64,000 nt of DNA from Cohnella hashimotonis (GTDB taxonomy: Bacteria > Bacillota > Bacilli > Paenibacillales > Paenibacillaceae): assembly GCF_030014955.1 (NCBI RefSeq), contig NZ_JAGRPV010000001.1, positions 7,690,001-7,754,000 of the forward strand, written 5' to 3'. The translations under genes were made by a program, and so were the position numbers. This document shows positions 42,304 to 51,077 of this stretch, piece after piece; positions within the stretch are counted from its first letter, which is position 1; each line of letters begins with the position of its first letter. The notes beneath the pieces were generated by a model. It did not search any database. It had not been told where the DNA came from and was given only the letters and a program-made list of their open reading frames with translations.

Positions 42304-42347
42304 GTCTGGCACCTGCTTTCCTATGTTCGATCGCGTGAATGTTTTTA

Positions 42348-42413
42348 ATTATAGAAGGGCGCAATCAGGAAGTTTGTCAGACCGCGTTGGCGAACGAAAA
42401 GTTTTTTCCGACA
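42348..42413 (-). promoter_or_regulatory. spoIIE promoter with 21-bp spacer and Spo0A-like boxes
   Basis: On the minus strand CTGACA (42375-42380) and a perfect TATAAT (42348-42353) are 21 bp apart. This unusual spacing is known for the Spo0A-activated, sigma-A-dependent spoIIE promoter of B. subtilis. TGTCGGA (42407-42413, one mismatch to the 0A box TGTCGAA) lies upstream, and TGACAAA (42373-42379, two mismatches) overlaps the -35. Confidence 0.8.
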
Positions 42414-42680
42414 GATCCCACGTCTGAAAAAGGCGCTTGGCGCGGTTCCGATTTATGGCGGCACGATGCGGTTTATCTTGTCTTCGTCCGCTTTGCGTCT
42501 TCTGCAAAACGTTTAAAACCGCCGCTATCCGACGGCATATCGGAGCCGCTATGCTGACGGCATTCGAGGACGGTTTGACGTACGGACGCGAATCGCGGAC
42601 GACCTGCGGCGACATGGAATTACTTTCTGGCGATATGCTATGATACGGGGGTGAAAACAGGACAAGGGGGCTTACGAATA
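42414..42680. other. Divergent region between spoIIE and the cyclophilin gene
   Basis: About 270 nt upstream of both genes. It holds no recognised gene. In B. subtilis two tRNA genes lie close to spoIIE; no tRNA-like T-loop or cloverleaf was found here. A GATATGCTATGATA segment at 42632-42645 could be a -10 region of the plus-strand gene. Confidence 0.4.
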
Positions 42681-43361
42681 ATGAATACGAAAAGAACGCG
42701 AACCGTCGGCATACTGCTGCTCATCGCTGCCGTGCTGATGCTCATCGCGGGCTGCGGCAATCGCAACAATCAAACGGGGGGCGCATCCGCACCCGCATCC
42801 GAGTCGGCGGCGCCTTCATTTGATCCTTCCTCGGATAACGACCCGGTCGTCACGATCGAAATGGACAGCGGAGACAAGATCGTCATCGAGCTGTATCCCA
42901 AAGTCGCGCCGAATACCGTCAACAACTTTATCTCTTTGGTTAAAAAAGGCTTCTACGACGGCACGGTCTTCCATCGTGTCATCCCCGGCTTCATGATTCA
43001 GGGGGGCGATCCGGAAGGTACGGGCTCGGGCGGACCCGGCTATACGATTAAAGGCGAGTTCACGGCAAACAACGTGGACAACCAGCTGCTCCATACCCGC
43101 GGCGTTCTCTCCATGGCGCGGAGAGGCGACAGCAATGACAGCGCCGGCTCGCAGTTCTTCATTATGGCAGCGGATTATCCGTCTCTGAACGGTCAGTACG
43201 CTTCCTTCGGCAAGGTCGTGACCGGCTTGGAGACGGTGGACAAGATCGTCGCATTGCCGACCGGGGAGCAAGACCGTCCCGTCGAACCGCCCGTCATGAA
43301 GAAGGTCACCGTCGACACGAAAGGCGTGGATTATCCGGAGCCGGAAAAGATGGCCGAATAA
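42681..43361 (+). CDS. Lipoprotein peptidyl-prolyl cis-trans isomerase, cyclophilin type
   Basis: A 226-residue predicted lipoprotein. The N-terminus has a basic start, hydrophobic stretch and lipobox LIAGC (cysteine at about residue 25), followed by a Ser/Ala/Pro linker. The cyclophilin domain spans about residues 55-215, with FYDGTVFHRVIPGFMIQGGD, RGVLSMARRGDSNDSAGSQF, FFIM and YASFGKVVTG. The arginine and phenylalanine of the active site are present. It would catalyse proline isomerisation on the outer face of the membrane. ATG at 42681 has AAGGGGG about 10 nt upstream. Plus strand, alone, ends at a strong terminator. Confidence 0.95.
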   Translation: MNTKRTRTVGILLLIAAVLMLIAGCGNRNNQTGGASAPASESAAPSFDPSSDNDPVVTIEMDSGDKIVIELYPKVAPNTVNNFISLVKKGFYDGTVFHRVIPGFMIQGGDPEGTGSGGPGYTIKGEFTANNVDNQLLHTRGVLSMARRGDSNDSAGSQFFIMAADYPSLNGQYASFGKVVTGLETVDKIVALPTGEQDRPVEPPVMKKVTVDTKGVDYPEPEKMAE

Positions 43362-43380
43362 CGGCACTCCGTCCAGACGT

Positions 43381-43422
43381 AACAGAAAACCGCCGGGAGG
43401 TTTCCCCGGCGGTTTTCTGTTT
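43381..43422 (+). terminator. Intrinsic terminator of the cyclophilin gene
   Basis: A long stem of about 17 bp (AACAGAAAACCGCCGGG with CCCCGGCGGTTTTCTGTT) around AGGTTT, ending in TTT. Confidence 0.88.
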
Positions 43423-43520
43423 GCCGCAGCGCTTTGGCTTGTTTCATTTGACGCTATTTGAGATCTCTTGCGAATAGGTTGGACTTTTTTTCGTACCGAC
43501 CACGCCCATATCTGGCCGTA

Positions 43521-43553
43521 AAAAAACAAAAAGCCGGACTCTTAAGTCCGGCT
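43521..43553 (-). terminator. Intrinsic terminator of yabR
   Basis: On the minus strand AGCCGGACT pairs with AGTCCGGCT (43532-43553), followed by TTTTTGTTTTTTT. It is 47 nt after the yabR stop. Confidence 0.9.
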
Positions 43554-43600
43554 GCATATCTATATCGCGCAACACGATCCAATTCCGGGAGGGGCTCCGA

Positions 43601-44059
43601 TCAAGAACGGCGGCCGCCTCGTCCGCCACGCTTGGATTCTGTGCTCTTCTTCAGGTTGGAGATGCGTTCTTCGCTATCCTTCAGGAAGCGGGATACTTTG
43701 TCCTCGAAAGTGGCGCGGACCGGTCCTCCGGGTCTGAAGTTCCTGCCTCCGCGATCGCCTCCGCCGCCGCGAGGTCCGCGCGGGGGGTATTGCTGCTGTT
43801 GTTGTTGCTGCTGTTCGGGCGGTTTGTCTACCGCTTGCCGGATCGACAGCCCGATCTTCCCGTCTTTGTCCACGTTGATGACTTTGACGGTGACGGCGTC
43901 GCCGACCTTCAGATGGTCCTTGACGTCCTTGACGTAGCTGTCTGCAATCTCGGAGATGTGCACGAGGCCCGTAACGCCGCCGGACAAGTCCACAAACGCT
44001 CCGAAATGCGTGATGCCGGTAACTTTACCCTCTAATTTGGAGCCCACTTCGATGGCCAT
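43601..44059 (-). CDS. yabR: S1 RNA-binding domain protein YabR
   Basis: A 152-residue protein. Residues 1-72 are an S1 domain (VGSKLEGKVTGITHFGAFVD, GLVHISEIADSYVKDVKDHL, VGDAVTVKVINVD). The rest is a glutamine run (nine Q at about residue 83) and a Gly/Arg-rich tail, likely disordered and able to bind RNA. Such general-stress-protein-13-like proteins associate with ribosomes in Bacilli. It is located downstream of divIC as in B. subtilis and ends at a terminator. Confidence 0.93.
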   Translation of the reverse strand: MAIEVGSKLEGKVTGITHFGAFVDLSGGVTGLVHISEIADSYVKDVKDHLKVGDAVTVKVINVDKDGKIGLSIRQAVDKPPEQQQQQQQQYPPRGPRGGGGDRGGRNFRPGGPVRATFEDKVSRFLKDSEERISNLKKSTESKRGGRGGRRS

Positions 44060-44202
44060 AAAAACCGAATTTCCTCCCTGAAGAAAGTGTGCCGAGATCC
44101 TAGCGGCTTCAAACGATAAGTCCGGCTGTGCTGATTATAACCGATCTAGAAAAGTAAGGTCAACCGACGTCCGCCCTTGCGGGGCTTGGCCTCGCAGATT
44201 TC

Positions 44203-44520
44203 TCAAGGGGTCTTCGGCTTGACGATGATGGATTGCTGGCCTGGACGGGTCATTCCCTGCTGTATGGCGATCTGCCCGATATACTCATCGTCGTGCAATC
44301 GGACGATCTCTTTCTTGAGCGTCTCGTTCTTCTGCTGGACCTCGGACAGCCTGGTCTTCACGTCGTGCAGCTGCGAAGATCGCTCGGACGTGTGCTGCTG
44401 CTGTACGACCAAGGTGTAGACCGCCCAGCTCATGAACAGAAGGACGAAAAGAAGCAAAAGTTTGAGACGTCTCTTGAGTCCGACCGAAGCCGGGGTGTTC
44501 GCTGTAGTGCCAGTTGGCAT
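44203..44520 (-). CDS. divIC: Cell-division protein DivIC (FtsB-like)
   Basis: A 105-residue bitopic membrane protein: basic cytoplasmic N-terminus, one helix (LLLLFVLLFMSWAVYTLVV, about residues 20-38), an external coiled coil (SQLHDVKTRLSEVQQKNETL) and the C-terminal motif DDEYIGQIAIQQGMTRPGQQ. It forms the divisome core with FtsL and DivIB. It lies between yabQ and yabR as in B. subtilis; yabQ ends 119 nt upstream. RBS AGGAGGAG precedes the ATG. Confidence 0.94.
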   Translation of the reverse strand: MPTGTTANTPASVGLKRRLKLLLLFVLLFMSWAVYTLVVQQQHTSERSSQLHDVKTRLSEVQQKNETLKKEIVRLHDDEYIGQIAIQQGMTRPGQQSIIVKPKTP

Positions 44521-44639
44521 TCGGTCGCTCCTCCTAGCAGTCCCTTGCGCACGCTATAAAATGGTGTACTAATTATAGCATAATCCCGAGAAACCGAAAT
44601 ATCCTTCTATCGTCATGCTTTACGGACGGATTGTGTCGA

Positions 44640-45263
44640 TTATTCGTCGGGATCCGGCTTATCCGAAGGATCGTCCGGTCCTTTCAAAACGCGCCATACT
44701 TCCTTTACCCGTATCCCAATCCGCTGAAACAGCTGCCTTACGCGGTGAAACTGCTTGCGAACCGGCAGCAGCCTGTCCCATAGCCATCGGCCCGGAGGTC
44801 CAAGCGGTCGGAGCAGCAGCTTGGCCAACCACAAAAGCAGAGCCGCCGTCACGACGAAAACCGCGTCAAGCAGGCTCGCAAGCGCGCGCACGATCCACAT
44901 CAGAGGGACGACAAGCAATATCCGCACGATGCGCCAGAGGAGCAGCCCCAGCTTGCGCAGCGCCTCGAATATCCAGCCCGCCGCCCGCAGCACATACGAG
45001 CTGAACAAGCCGAAGTAAGCGCACACGCCGATGCCGATGCCCAGGAACACGTAGAGGCGCACTTCGCCGTAGTTCACGCCAAGCAGGATGCGGAACACAA
45101 TCAGCGTAGCGGCGACCCAGTACAAAAGATCGAACAGCGGGAGCAGCCAACGGCGAAAACGAAGACGAGCGGCGGCGGCCCGATAAATATCGAAGACGGT
45201 ACCCATGCCGAGCCCGCACAGAATCATCGCGCCGATCGTCGACCAGTGGACGGCCGCGTTCAC
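44640..45263 (-). CDS. yabQ: Spore cortex biosynthesis protein YabQ
   Basis: A 207-residue membrane protein needed in B. subtilis for cortex formation. About four to five hydrophobic segments are present at residues 8-26, 38-60, 66-92, 105-125 and 128-150 (for example LPLFDLLYWVAATLIVFRIL). The tail is basic then acidic (DDPSDKPDPDE). It overlaps the yabP stop by 4 nt, so the two are translationally coupled. In B. subtilis both are sigma-E dependent. Confidence 0.92.
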   Translation of the reverse strand: MNAAVHWSTIGAMILCGLGMGTVFDIYRAAAARLRFRRWLLPLFDLLYWVAATLIVFRILLGVNYGEVRLYVFLGIGIGVCAYFGLFSSYVLRAAGWIFEALRKLGLLLWRIVRILLVVPLMWIVRALASLLDAVFVVTAALLLWLAKLLLRPLGPPGRWLWDRLLPVRKQFHRVRQLFQRIGIRVKEVWRVLKGPDDPSDKPDPDE

Positions 45264-45541
45264 CGGAAGAGCTTTCCGAGCAGGCCCTTCGACTTGGCGG
45301 CGGCTTTGCCGTCCAGGTAGACGAACGCGTCGATCGTGCCCTCGATGGTCACGAGCCCCTGCTCCAAACTTAAATTTTTCATATGAAGGCTATGCCCGCG
45401 TACCGCGAGCGGCCCGCAGGACGTGTCCAGCAGAAACTCCTCGCTGTCGAAGCTCTCGACCTGGCTCACGCCCGTGATATCCATCAATTTGCGGTTCTGC
45501 AGACGAACATCCTGCACCTTGCCGCTCTTCCCCTGGTCCAT
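45260..45541 (-). CDS. yabP: Sporulation protein YabP
   Basis: A 93-residue protein of the YabP/YqfC family; it works with YabQ in the mother cell. Typical features are QNRKLMDITGVSQVESFDSE, EFLLDTSCGPLAVRGHSLHM and VTIEGTIDAFVYLDG. AGGAGG lies 7-8 nt before the ATG. A terminator ends the upstream rqcP transcript, so yabPQ should have their own promoter; a CATATGCTA element at 45568-45576 (minus strand) resembles a sigma-E -10 region but no good -35 was found. Confidence 0.94.
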   Translation of the reverse strand: MDQGKSGKVQDVRLQNRKLMDITGVSQVESFDSEEFLLDTSCGPLAVRGHSLHMKNLSLEQGLVTIEGTIDAFVYLDGKAAAKSKGLLGKLFR

Positions 45542-45622
45542 GGCGCGTCCCTCCTTTAGATGAGACTAGCATATGGGCCTGTTCGAGGAATTAGAACGGA
45601 CATGCCGGATAATGCGCGCGCA

Positions 45623-45665
45623 TAAAAAAATCCCTTATCCCCGGGCTGGAGATAAAGGATTTTTA
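45623..45665 (-). terminator. Intrinsic terminator after rqcP
   Basis: On the minus strand AAAATCCTTTATCTCC pairs with GGGGATAAGGGATTTT around AGCCC, followed by a further T-run. It overlaps the rqcP stop codon and separates rqcP from yabP. Confidence 0.85.
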
Positions 45666-45944
45666 GAGGAAAAAGTCGTCGCTCTCGCGCTTGCGCACTT
45701 CTTCCTTAACGATCGAGTAGAGGCCTTCGGCATCTTCCTTTTTGGTCGATTCGAGGAGCTTCTCAACGCGGATTGTCAGGATGCGCTGGCCGTACTGGAT
45801 CTCAAGCTCGTCGCCAATCTTCACGTCGGCGCTCGGCTTGGCTTCGCGCCCATTGAGAAGGACGCGTCCCTGATCGGACACGTCCTTCGCGACGGTGCGC
45901 CGCTTGATCAGCCGCGACACCTTCAGAAATTTATCGAGGCGCAT
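45663..45944 (-). CDS. rqcP: S4-domain RNA-binding protein RqcP (YabO/HslR-like)
   Basis: A 93-residue protein with an N-terminal S4 domain (MRLDKFLKVSRLIKRRTVAK, GRVLLNGREAKPSADVKIGD). In Bacilli it binds stalled 50S subunits and cooperates with RqcH in alanine tailing of nascent chains. It begins 3 nt after the stop of the HU gene, so they share a transcript. Confidence 0.94.
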   Translation of the reverse strand: MRLDKFLKVSRLIKRRTVAKDVSDQGRVLLNGREAKPSADVKIGDELEIQYGQRILTIRVEKLLESTKKEDAEGLYSIVKEEVRKRESDDFFL

Positions 45945-45947
45945 CGA

Positions 45948-46220
45948 TTACTTGACTGCGTCCTTCAGCTTGTTGCCGGCTTTGAAGGCAGGAACCTTGG
46001 AAGCGGCGATCTCGATCGTTTTGCCAGTCTGCGGGTTGCGGCCTACACGGCCGGAACGGCTGCGGGTCTCGAACGTGCCGAAGCCGATCAGTTGAACCTT
46101 GTCGCCGGACGCCAGCGCGTCGGATACTTCGCCCAGGAAGCTGTTCAGAACGTTTTCTACGTCTTTCTTCGTCAGGCCGCTTTTTTCGGAAATGTTGTTG
46201 ATCAGGTCGGTCTTGTTCAT
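45948..46220 (-). CDS. hup: HU family DNA-binding protein
   Basis: A 90-residue nucleoid protein starting [20 protein letters not shown] with the DNA-binding arm [20 protein letters not shown] and the C-terminal [14 protein letters not shown]. It binds and bends DNA as a dimer. GGGAGG precedes the ATG. The 190-nt gap to mazG upstream probably contains its promoter; TTGCAG and AAGAAT on the minus strand near 46300-46332 is only a weak candidate. Confidence 0.97.
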   Translation of the reverse strand: MNKTDLINNISEKSGLTKKDVENVLNSFLGEVSDALASGDKVQLIGFGTFETRSRSGRVGRNPQTGKTIEIAASKVPAFKAGNKLKDAVK

Positions 46221-46410
46221 GGTTAAAATTCCTCCCGTAATTGGAAATCGTAAATTGGGTTGGCGCCGTCCGCCATAGAATCTTGTTGTTGACGCAAAAG
46301 CACGAAGGTTACTATTCTTCGCCAGCCGATAAAATCCTGCAAATTCCGCGAAAAATAATTCGAAAAAAAGCGGAAAAGCGCGGTCTTGAGCGAAAAATAG
46401 CGCCTTAGAA

Positions 46411-47895
46411 CTAGTCGACGGCGTGCTTGGCTTCTTGCCACCAACCTTCCATCTCTAGTAAATCAGTTTCGTCAAACTTGCGGCCGCTTATACTTAGCCG
46501 TTCTTCGATATAGCGGAAACGGGCGGCAAACTTGCGGTTCGTGCCCGCAAGCGCCTCCTCCGGATCCGCATGGATGAATCGGGATGCGTTCACGACCGCG
46601 AACAGCAGATCTCCGAACTCCTCTTGCTGGCGCTCTTGCGATTCGTCCCGCACCGCCGCCTTGAGCTCGTCCAGCTCCTCGGCGATTTTGTCCCACACGC
46701 CTTCGAGATCCGGCCAGTCGAAGCCGACGCCGGACGCCTTCTTCTGAATTTTGTGCGCGCGCGGCAGCGCCGGCAGGTCTTTTGGAATGCCGTCTAGCAG
46801 CGACACGCGCTCCGGGCGTCCCTTGAGCCGCTTTTCCTCGGCCTTCATGGCCTCCCAGTTCCGCAGCGCTTCCTCGGCATCGCCCGCGTTCTCCGTGCCG
46901 AATACGTGCGGATGGCGGAAGATCAGCTTGTCGTTCAGCTCGGCGAGCACGTCAAAGACGTCGAACGCGCCGGTCTCCTCTTCCATCTGGCTGTGCAGCA
47001 GAATCTGCAGCAGCACGTCGCCGAACTCTTCCTTCATGCCGTCCGGATCGTCGAGATCGAGCGCTTCGATCGCCTCGTACGTCTCTTCGATGAAATTGCG
47101 ACGGATCGACTGATGCGTCTGCTCGCGATCCCAGGGGCAGCCCTCGGGACTGCGCAGTATCGAAACGATCTCGTGCAGCCGCTCGAACGAACGCCGCCGG
47201 AGCCCGGCATCTTCGCTGGCGGGAACGTAGACCAACGTCAGGTTGCCGTAGCTCTCCTGGCGGTCCAGATCGTGGAGCGGAATGCGCGCGATGCGCTCCT
47301 CGCCCGCGATGCCGAGCGCCTGCCCGAGCACGATCTCGTGATCGTCCGGATAGACGCCCATCAGCGTGAGCTTGACGTCCGAAGCGGTATACGCGTCGTA
47401 AACCTGGCCTACGACGGTATGCAGCGTCGGACGCAGATGCTCGCGCTTCAGGCTTGATGCGTCCAGCAATTGAAAACCCTCGATCGGATCGAAGCCCAGC
47501 CTTACGAATGCCTGGTCGAGGAAGCTCTCTCCGCCCAAGATGTCAAGCGAGATGCCGCGCGCTTCGGATCGCTCGCGCAGCAGCTGGACGGTTCGCTCCG
47601 CGACCATCGGATGGCCGGGCACGGCGTAAGCGACCGGCTGTTCCGGATTCAAGGCCGCCTGGCTCAGCAACGTCTCCGCGATATCTTCGTATACCTGTTC
47701 AAAACTGTCGCTGCGCTCGTACAAGGCGTCGAACGGCTCCATCGCGATGCCGCGCTTCGCGAGATCCGCGACAGCAGGGTGGTCCGCGGTGCGGCAATAG
47801 CGGATGCCGGCTGTCTCCAGCGATTTCAGAATGCCGAGCGTCAATTGGTCCTCTCCGCCGGAGCCAAGCCCGACGACGATGATGGCTGGGGGCAT
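46411..47895 (-). CDS. mazG: MazG-type nucleotide pyrophosphohydrolase with N-terminal methylase-like domain (YabN)
   Basis: A 494-residue two-domain protein. Residues about 1-225 resemble tetrapyrrole/diphthine methylases ([38 protein letters not shown]). Residues about 235-485 form a double MazG region with the first metal site [16 protein letters not shown] and [15 protein letters not shown], and a second with [10 protein letters not shown] and [16 protein letters not shown]. It hydrolyses nucleoside triphosphates to monophosphates, cleaning the nucleotide pool. In B. subtilis yabN lies directly behind yabM; here a repeat array of about 660 bp lies between. Confidence 0.95.
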   Translation of the reverse strand: MPPAIIVVGLGSGGEDQLTLGILKSLETAGIRYCRTADHPAVADLAKRGIAMEPFDALYERSDSFEQVYEDIAETLLSQAALNPEQPVAYAVPGHPMVAERTVQLLRERSEARGISLDILGGESFLDQAFVRLGFDPIEGFQLLDASSLKREHLRPTLHTVVGQVYDAYTASDVKLTLMGVYPDDHEIVLGQALGIAGEERIARIPLHDLDRQESYGNLTLVYVPASEDAGLRRRSFERLHEIVSILRSPEGCPWDREQTHQSIRRNFIEETYEAIEALDLDDPDGMKEEFGDVLLQILLHSQMEEETGAFDVFDVLAELNDKLIFRHPHVFGTENAGDAEEALRNWEAMKAEEKRLKGRPERVSLLDGIPKDLPALPRAHKIQKKASGVGFDWPDLEGVWDKIAEELDELKAAVRDESQERQQEEFGDLLFAVVNASRFIHADPEEALAGTNRKFAARFRYIEERLSISGRKFDETDLLEMEGWWQEAKHAVD

Positions 47896-48148
47896 GCGGT
47901 ACTCATCCTTTCCGGTGCTCGAAGGTCGATAAGCCAGTATAGGTTTAAAATGGAGGCGAAGTCAAAATGCGGGCTGCCAAGAGACGAGGAAAAGTGCGAT
48001 AGTAGCGGAAACGTGGGGCATGGAGCGAGAAGGTTCCGCTAGTGAATTTGGCTGAAAATTTTGGGGAGATGTGGGGGCGCGGAGTTGACGGTTCCTATGT
48101 CTGATCCGTTTTAACAATATCCCTTTGGAACAGGAACGTCGGGAAACA
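47896..48148. other. Gap between mazG and the 51-bp array
   Basis: About 250 nt upstream of mazG. No gene or clear promoter seen. Confidence 0.35.
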
Positions 48149-48811
48149 GGTCGGCGGGTTCCATCGCCTGCTATAGAGAAGGCGTTTGTCCGTTTCGCAG
48201 GTCGGCGGGTTCCATCGCCTGCTATAGAGAAGGCGTTTGTCCGTTTCGCCGGTCGGCGGGTTCCATCGCCTGCTATGGGGAAGGCGTTTGTCCGTTTCGC
48301 CGGTCGGCGGGTTCCATCGCCTGCTATAGGGAAGGCGTTTGTCCGTTTCGCGGGTCGGCGGGTTCCATCGCCTGCTCTAGGGAAGGCGTTTGTCCGTTTC
48401 GCCGGTCGGTGGGTTCCATCGCCTGCTATACGGAAGGCAATTGTCCGTTTCGCGGGTCGGCGGGTTCCATCGCCTGCTATAGGGAAGGCGTTTGTCCGTT
48501 TCGCGGGTCGGCGGGTTCCATCGCCTGCTATGGGGAAGACGTTTGTCCGTTTCGCGGGTCGGTGGGCCCCATCGCCTGCTATAGAGAAGGCGTTTGTCCG
48601 TTTCGCCGGTCGGCGGGTTCCATCGCCTGCTATAGAGAAGGCGTTTGTCCGTTTCGCCGGTCGGCGGGTTCCATCGCCTGCTATGGGGAAGGCGTTTGTC
48701 CGTTTCGCGGGTCGGCGGGTTCCATCGCCTGCTATGGGGAAGGCGATGGCCAGGTTCGCGGGTCGGTGGGCCCCATCGCCTGCTATACGGAAGGCAATTG
48801 TCCGCCAATGA
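48149..48811. repeat. Thirteen-copy 51-bp tandem array
   Basis: The unit starts GGTCGGCGGGTTCCATCGCC and continues TGCTATAGAGAAGGCGTTTG TCCGTTTCGC. Copies begin every 51 bp from 48149 to 48761, with no indels. Substitutions cluster at fixed places: unit 6 and unit 13 share TATACGGAAGGCAATTGTCCG, units 9 and 13 share GGTGGGCCCC, and the TATAGAG/TATAGGG/TATGGGG positions alternate. Because 51 is divisible by three, several frames stay open on both strands (up to 228 codons), but none has a ribosome-binding site or protein-like sequence. It lies between the mazG start and yabM stop. Confidence 0.95.
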
Positions 48812-48984
48812 TGGCCGGAGCGTTGCCTGAATGAAGGGGATACCGTTAAAACGCCGCGCAGAGCATTCGTTGCGGAGCATGACTTTTAAAACGTGAGAAG
48901 CTCGGGACGTGTGGGTGTATATTCAGCCGTGTCAGAGCACGTGTATCGATCGCGCTGGTGCGGTCAGCGGGCCATGCTCCAGCG

Positions 48985-50727
48985 CTACGACGCGGGTGGC
49001 GGGCTGCCGGATTTGGCTGGAGTCTCGGGCGACCGGCGCGAAGCGGGCTGCAGGCGGTGCAGCCACCGCTCGGCGCGCGAGCCTGCGACGCCGGGAAGCG
49101 CGCGCCATTCGCGCGGGCCGAGCGCGCCGGTAGCAGCTAGCGCCGCAGCGAAGGCAAAGGCGCCAAGCGCAATGCACGGCAGCGCCGTGAGCAGCGCAGC
49201 GCTACGCGGGCCGAGACCGCGCGTGAGTGCGGACAGCGCGAGCGAACCGCCGGCGGCGGACGCGGCCAGCACCGCCAGCGCAAGCGCGGAGCGGCCTGCT
49301 GCGGCGAAGCGCGGGACTGGCAGCGCGCCCAGGCGGTGCAGCGCGCGCAGGTTGAGGGCCGCCGCGGCGGCATAAGCGCAGGCGGCGGCTGCAGCAGCGC
49401 CCGTGATGCCAAAAGCAGGCACGAGCGCTGCGTTAAGCGCCGCCTTGACGAGGGCGGCAAAGGCCAAATGGAAGGCCGGCGAACGAAGGTCGCCGAGCCC
49501 CTGAAGCACGGCGGCGCTGACGGCTTGCAGCGCTGCGCCGAGGGCAGCAGCGCCCAGCACGGTCATTGCGGCGGTACCGCGCGCGTCTGCGAACAACGCG
49601 ATGTTAATCGGCCGCGCAAGGATGGCCAAGCCGATGGCGGCAGCGCCGCCGAACCACCAAGCGAGACGCATTGCGAACGCCGCCTGCGCGCTGCTCTCGG
49701 CATCGATGCCGGGGCCGGAACGTGCCATCGTCAAGCTCGGCACAAGAGCGGCGGCTGCGCCGCCGGCGGCCATGGACACCAGCTGCAGCAGCGCGACGCC
49801 GCGGTTGTATTCGCCGAAAGCGGACATGGCAGCGGCAGCTGTATCGCCTGCGCTCTGCAGGAACCGCGGCAGGGTAAATGCGTCGATCAGCCCGAACAGC
49901 GGCGCGACGACGGATCCCGCGGCGACAGGCAGCGCCACCCGGACGATCCGGCGGAGCAGGATGCGGCCAGATTCTTTTGGCGCGAGCGTAGCCGCAGCTG
50001 CAGCTGATGCTTGGCGCTCGGCGCGATCGTAGACATGGCTGCGCCGGCCGGCGATCAGCATCACGGCCAAGCCGGCCGCAGCGCCGGCCGCCAGACCGCC
50101 ATGCACGGCGGCGGCCGTCGACGCCGCCGACCAGTCCCGCTGGAGCGCCCAACCGAGGGCGCACAGCATGAACGCGACGCGGGCGCACTGCTCCGCGAGC
50201 TGCGACAGGGCCGGGCGGCCCATCTCGAGCCGCCCCTGGGAATAGCCGCGCAGCGCGGCCGTAAGCGGCGCCGCGAGCAGCGCGAGCGAGGAGGCGCGGA
50301 TCGCGTCCGCCGCCTCGGGCGCGCCCATCCAGGCGGACAGCGTATACGCCGCAGACCAGAGCAGGGCGAACGCGGCCAGGCCGCTCGCCGAGAGCAGGGC
50401 GGCGGCATAGCGAAGCAGCCGCCGCGCCCCGCGCTCGTCGCCGGCGGCGATTCGCTCGGCGACAAGCGCGGATACCGCGACGGGGATGCCTGCCGCCGCC
50501 AGCGTCATCCACATAACCGCCAGCGCGTAGACAGCGCTATAAAGGCCGAAGACGCGGTCTCCCGCCAGATTCTGCAAAGGAATCTTCTGCAGCGTGCCGA
50601 TGAGCTTGGACAGCAGCGCGGCGCCTCCGAGCAGGGCGGCGCCGCGCATGAGTTGCGATGGTTGGCTTTTCAAGACGCTTGGCCGGCCGCGGCATGCCGC
50701 GATCGGCGCTCCTCCGTTCATGCGCAT
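48985..50727 (-). CDS. yabM: YabM: polysaccharide/lipid flippase-like membrane protein (MATE/MurJ/SpoVB type)
   Basis: A protein of up to 580 residues with about 14 hydrophobic segments, very rich in alanine. It starts near LMRGAALLGGAALLSKLIGT, followed by LQKIPLQNLAGDRVFGLYSA, the typical beginning of SpoVB/MurJ-like flippases. The MOP superfamily moves lipid-linked cell-wall or polysaccharide precursors across the membrane. Position ahead of mazG/yabN matches B. subtilis yabM. The start is uncertain: ATG at 50727 has no good ribosome-binding site, and an internal start such as the Met before RGAAL (about 50649) would also give a complete family domain. Confidence 0.88.
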   Translation of the reverse strand: MRMNGGAPIAACRGRPSVLKSQPSQLMRGAALLGGAALLSKLIGTLQKIPLQNLAGDRVFGLYSAVYALAVMWMTLAAAGIPVAVSALVAERIAAGDERGARRLLRYAAALLSASGLAAFALLWSAAYTLSAWMGAPEAADAIRASSLALLAAPLTAALRGYSQGRLEMGRPALSQLAEQCARVAFMLCALGWALQRDWSAASTAAAVHGGLAAGAAAGLAVMLIAGRRSHVYDRAERQASAAAAATLAPKESGRILLRRIVRVALPVAAGSVVAPLFGLIDAFTLPRFLQSAGDTAAAAMSAFGEYNRGVALLQLVSMAAGGAAAALVPSLTMARSGPGIDAESSAQAAFAMRLAWWFGGAAAIGLAILARPINIALFADARGTAAMTVLGAAALGAALQAVSAAVLQGLGDLRSPAFHLAFAALVKAALNAALVPAFGITGAAAAAACAYAAAAALNLRALHRLGALPVPRFAAAGRSALALAVLAASAAGGSLALSALTRGLGPRSAALLTALPCIALGAFAFAAALAATGALGPREWRALPGVAGSRAERWLHRLQPASRRSPETPAKSGSPPPAS

Positions 50728-50789
50728 TAAGTGAGACCATTATAGCACAGTGAATTGGAGCTCGAATTGCATGGACAAACCGGTTGGCG

Positions 50790-50997
50790 GCACACTCTCC
50801 GTGCCTTCGGCACTCGAGTTGCACGTCAATTCGACTTAAAAGCACTCGCTCCGTGCCTTCTGCACCAGACTTACGCGACATAACCAACTAACGGCGCACG
50901 CTTCTAACCATCAGACCCGAGTTGCACGGCAAAATTGTTTAAACGGCAACTCTCCCGGCTCGCGTTACGGCTCACGCAACAGCACAAAAAGCGCCGC
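50790..50997. repeat. Degenerate 52-bp tandem units upstream of yabM
   Basis: Units begin at 50790, 50842, 50894 and 50946, exactly 52 bp apart (GCACACTCTCCGTGCC, GCACTCGCTCCGTGCC, GCGCACGCTTC, GCAACTCTCCCGG). A further weak copy may begin at about 50745. The first two hold a short palindrome (GTGCC-TTC-GGCAC and GTGC-CTTCT-GCAC), and each second half resembles GAGTTGCACGGCAAA. The array occupies most of the 350-bp gap between the divergent... rather, same-strand yabM and alpha-galactosidase genes; no gene is seen in it. Confidence 0.7.
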
Positions 50998-51077
50998 ACC
51001 GCCGGCTCGCTGGCAGCGCGACACTCCGATGTCGGACGGCTGCACGCACGTATTGACGTCAGCCGCTCGTATGACCT

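Noticed and set aside
42304..43600. tRNA genes expected near spoIIE/yabR from B. subtilis synteny
   Set aside because: No cloverleaf, GGTTCRA T-loop or CCA-type end was found on either strand in these gaps.
48125..48811. A 228-codon open frame (and long frames in other phases and on the minus strand) across the tandem array
   Set aside because: The 51-bp period is a multiple of three, so absence of stops in one unit opens the whole frame. There is no ribosome-binding site and the translations are simple repeats in three phases.
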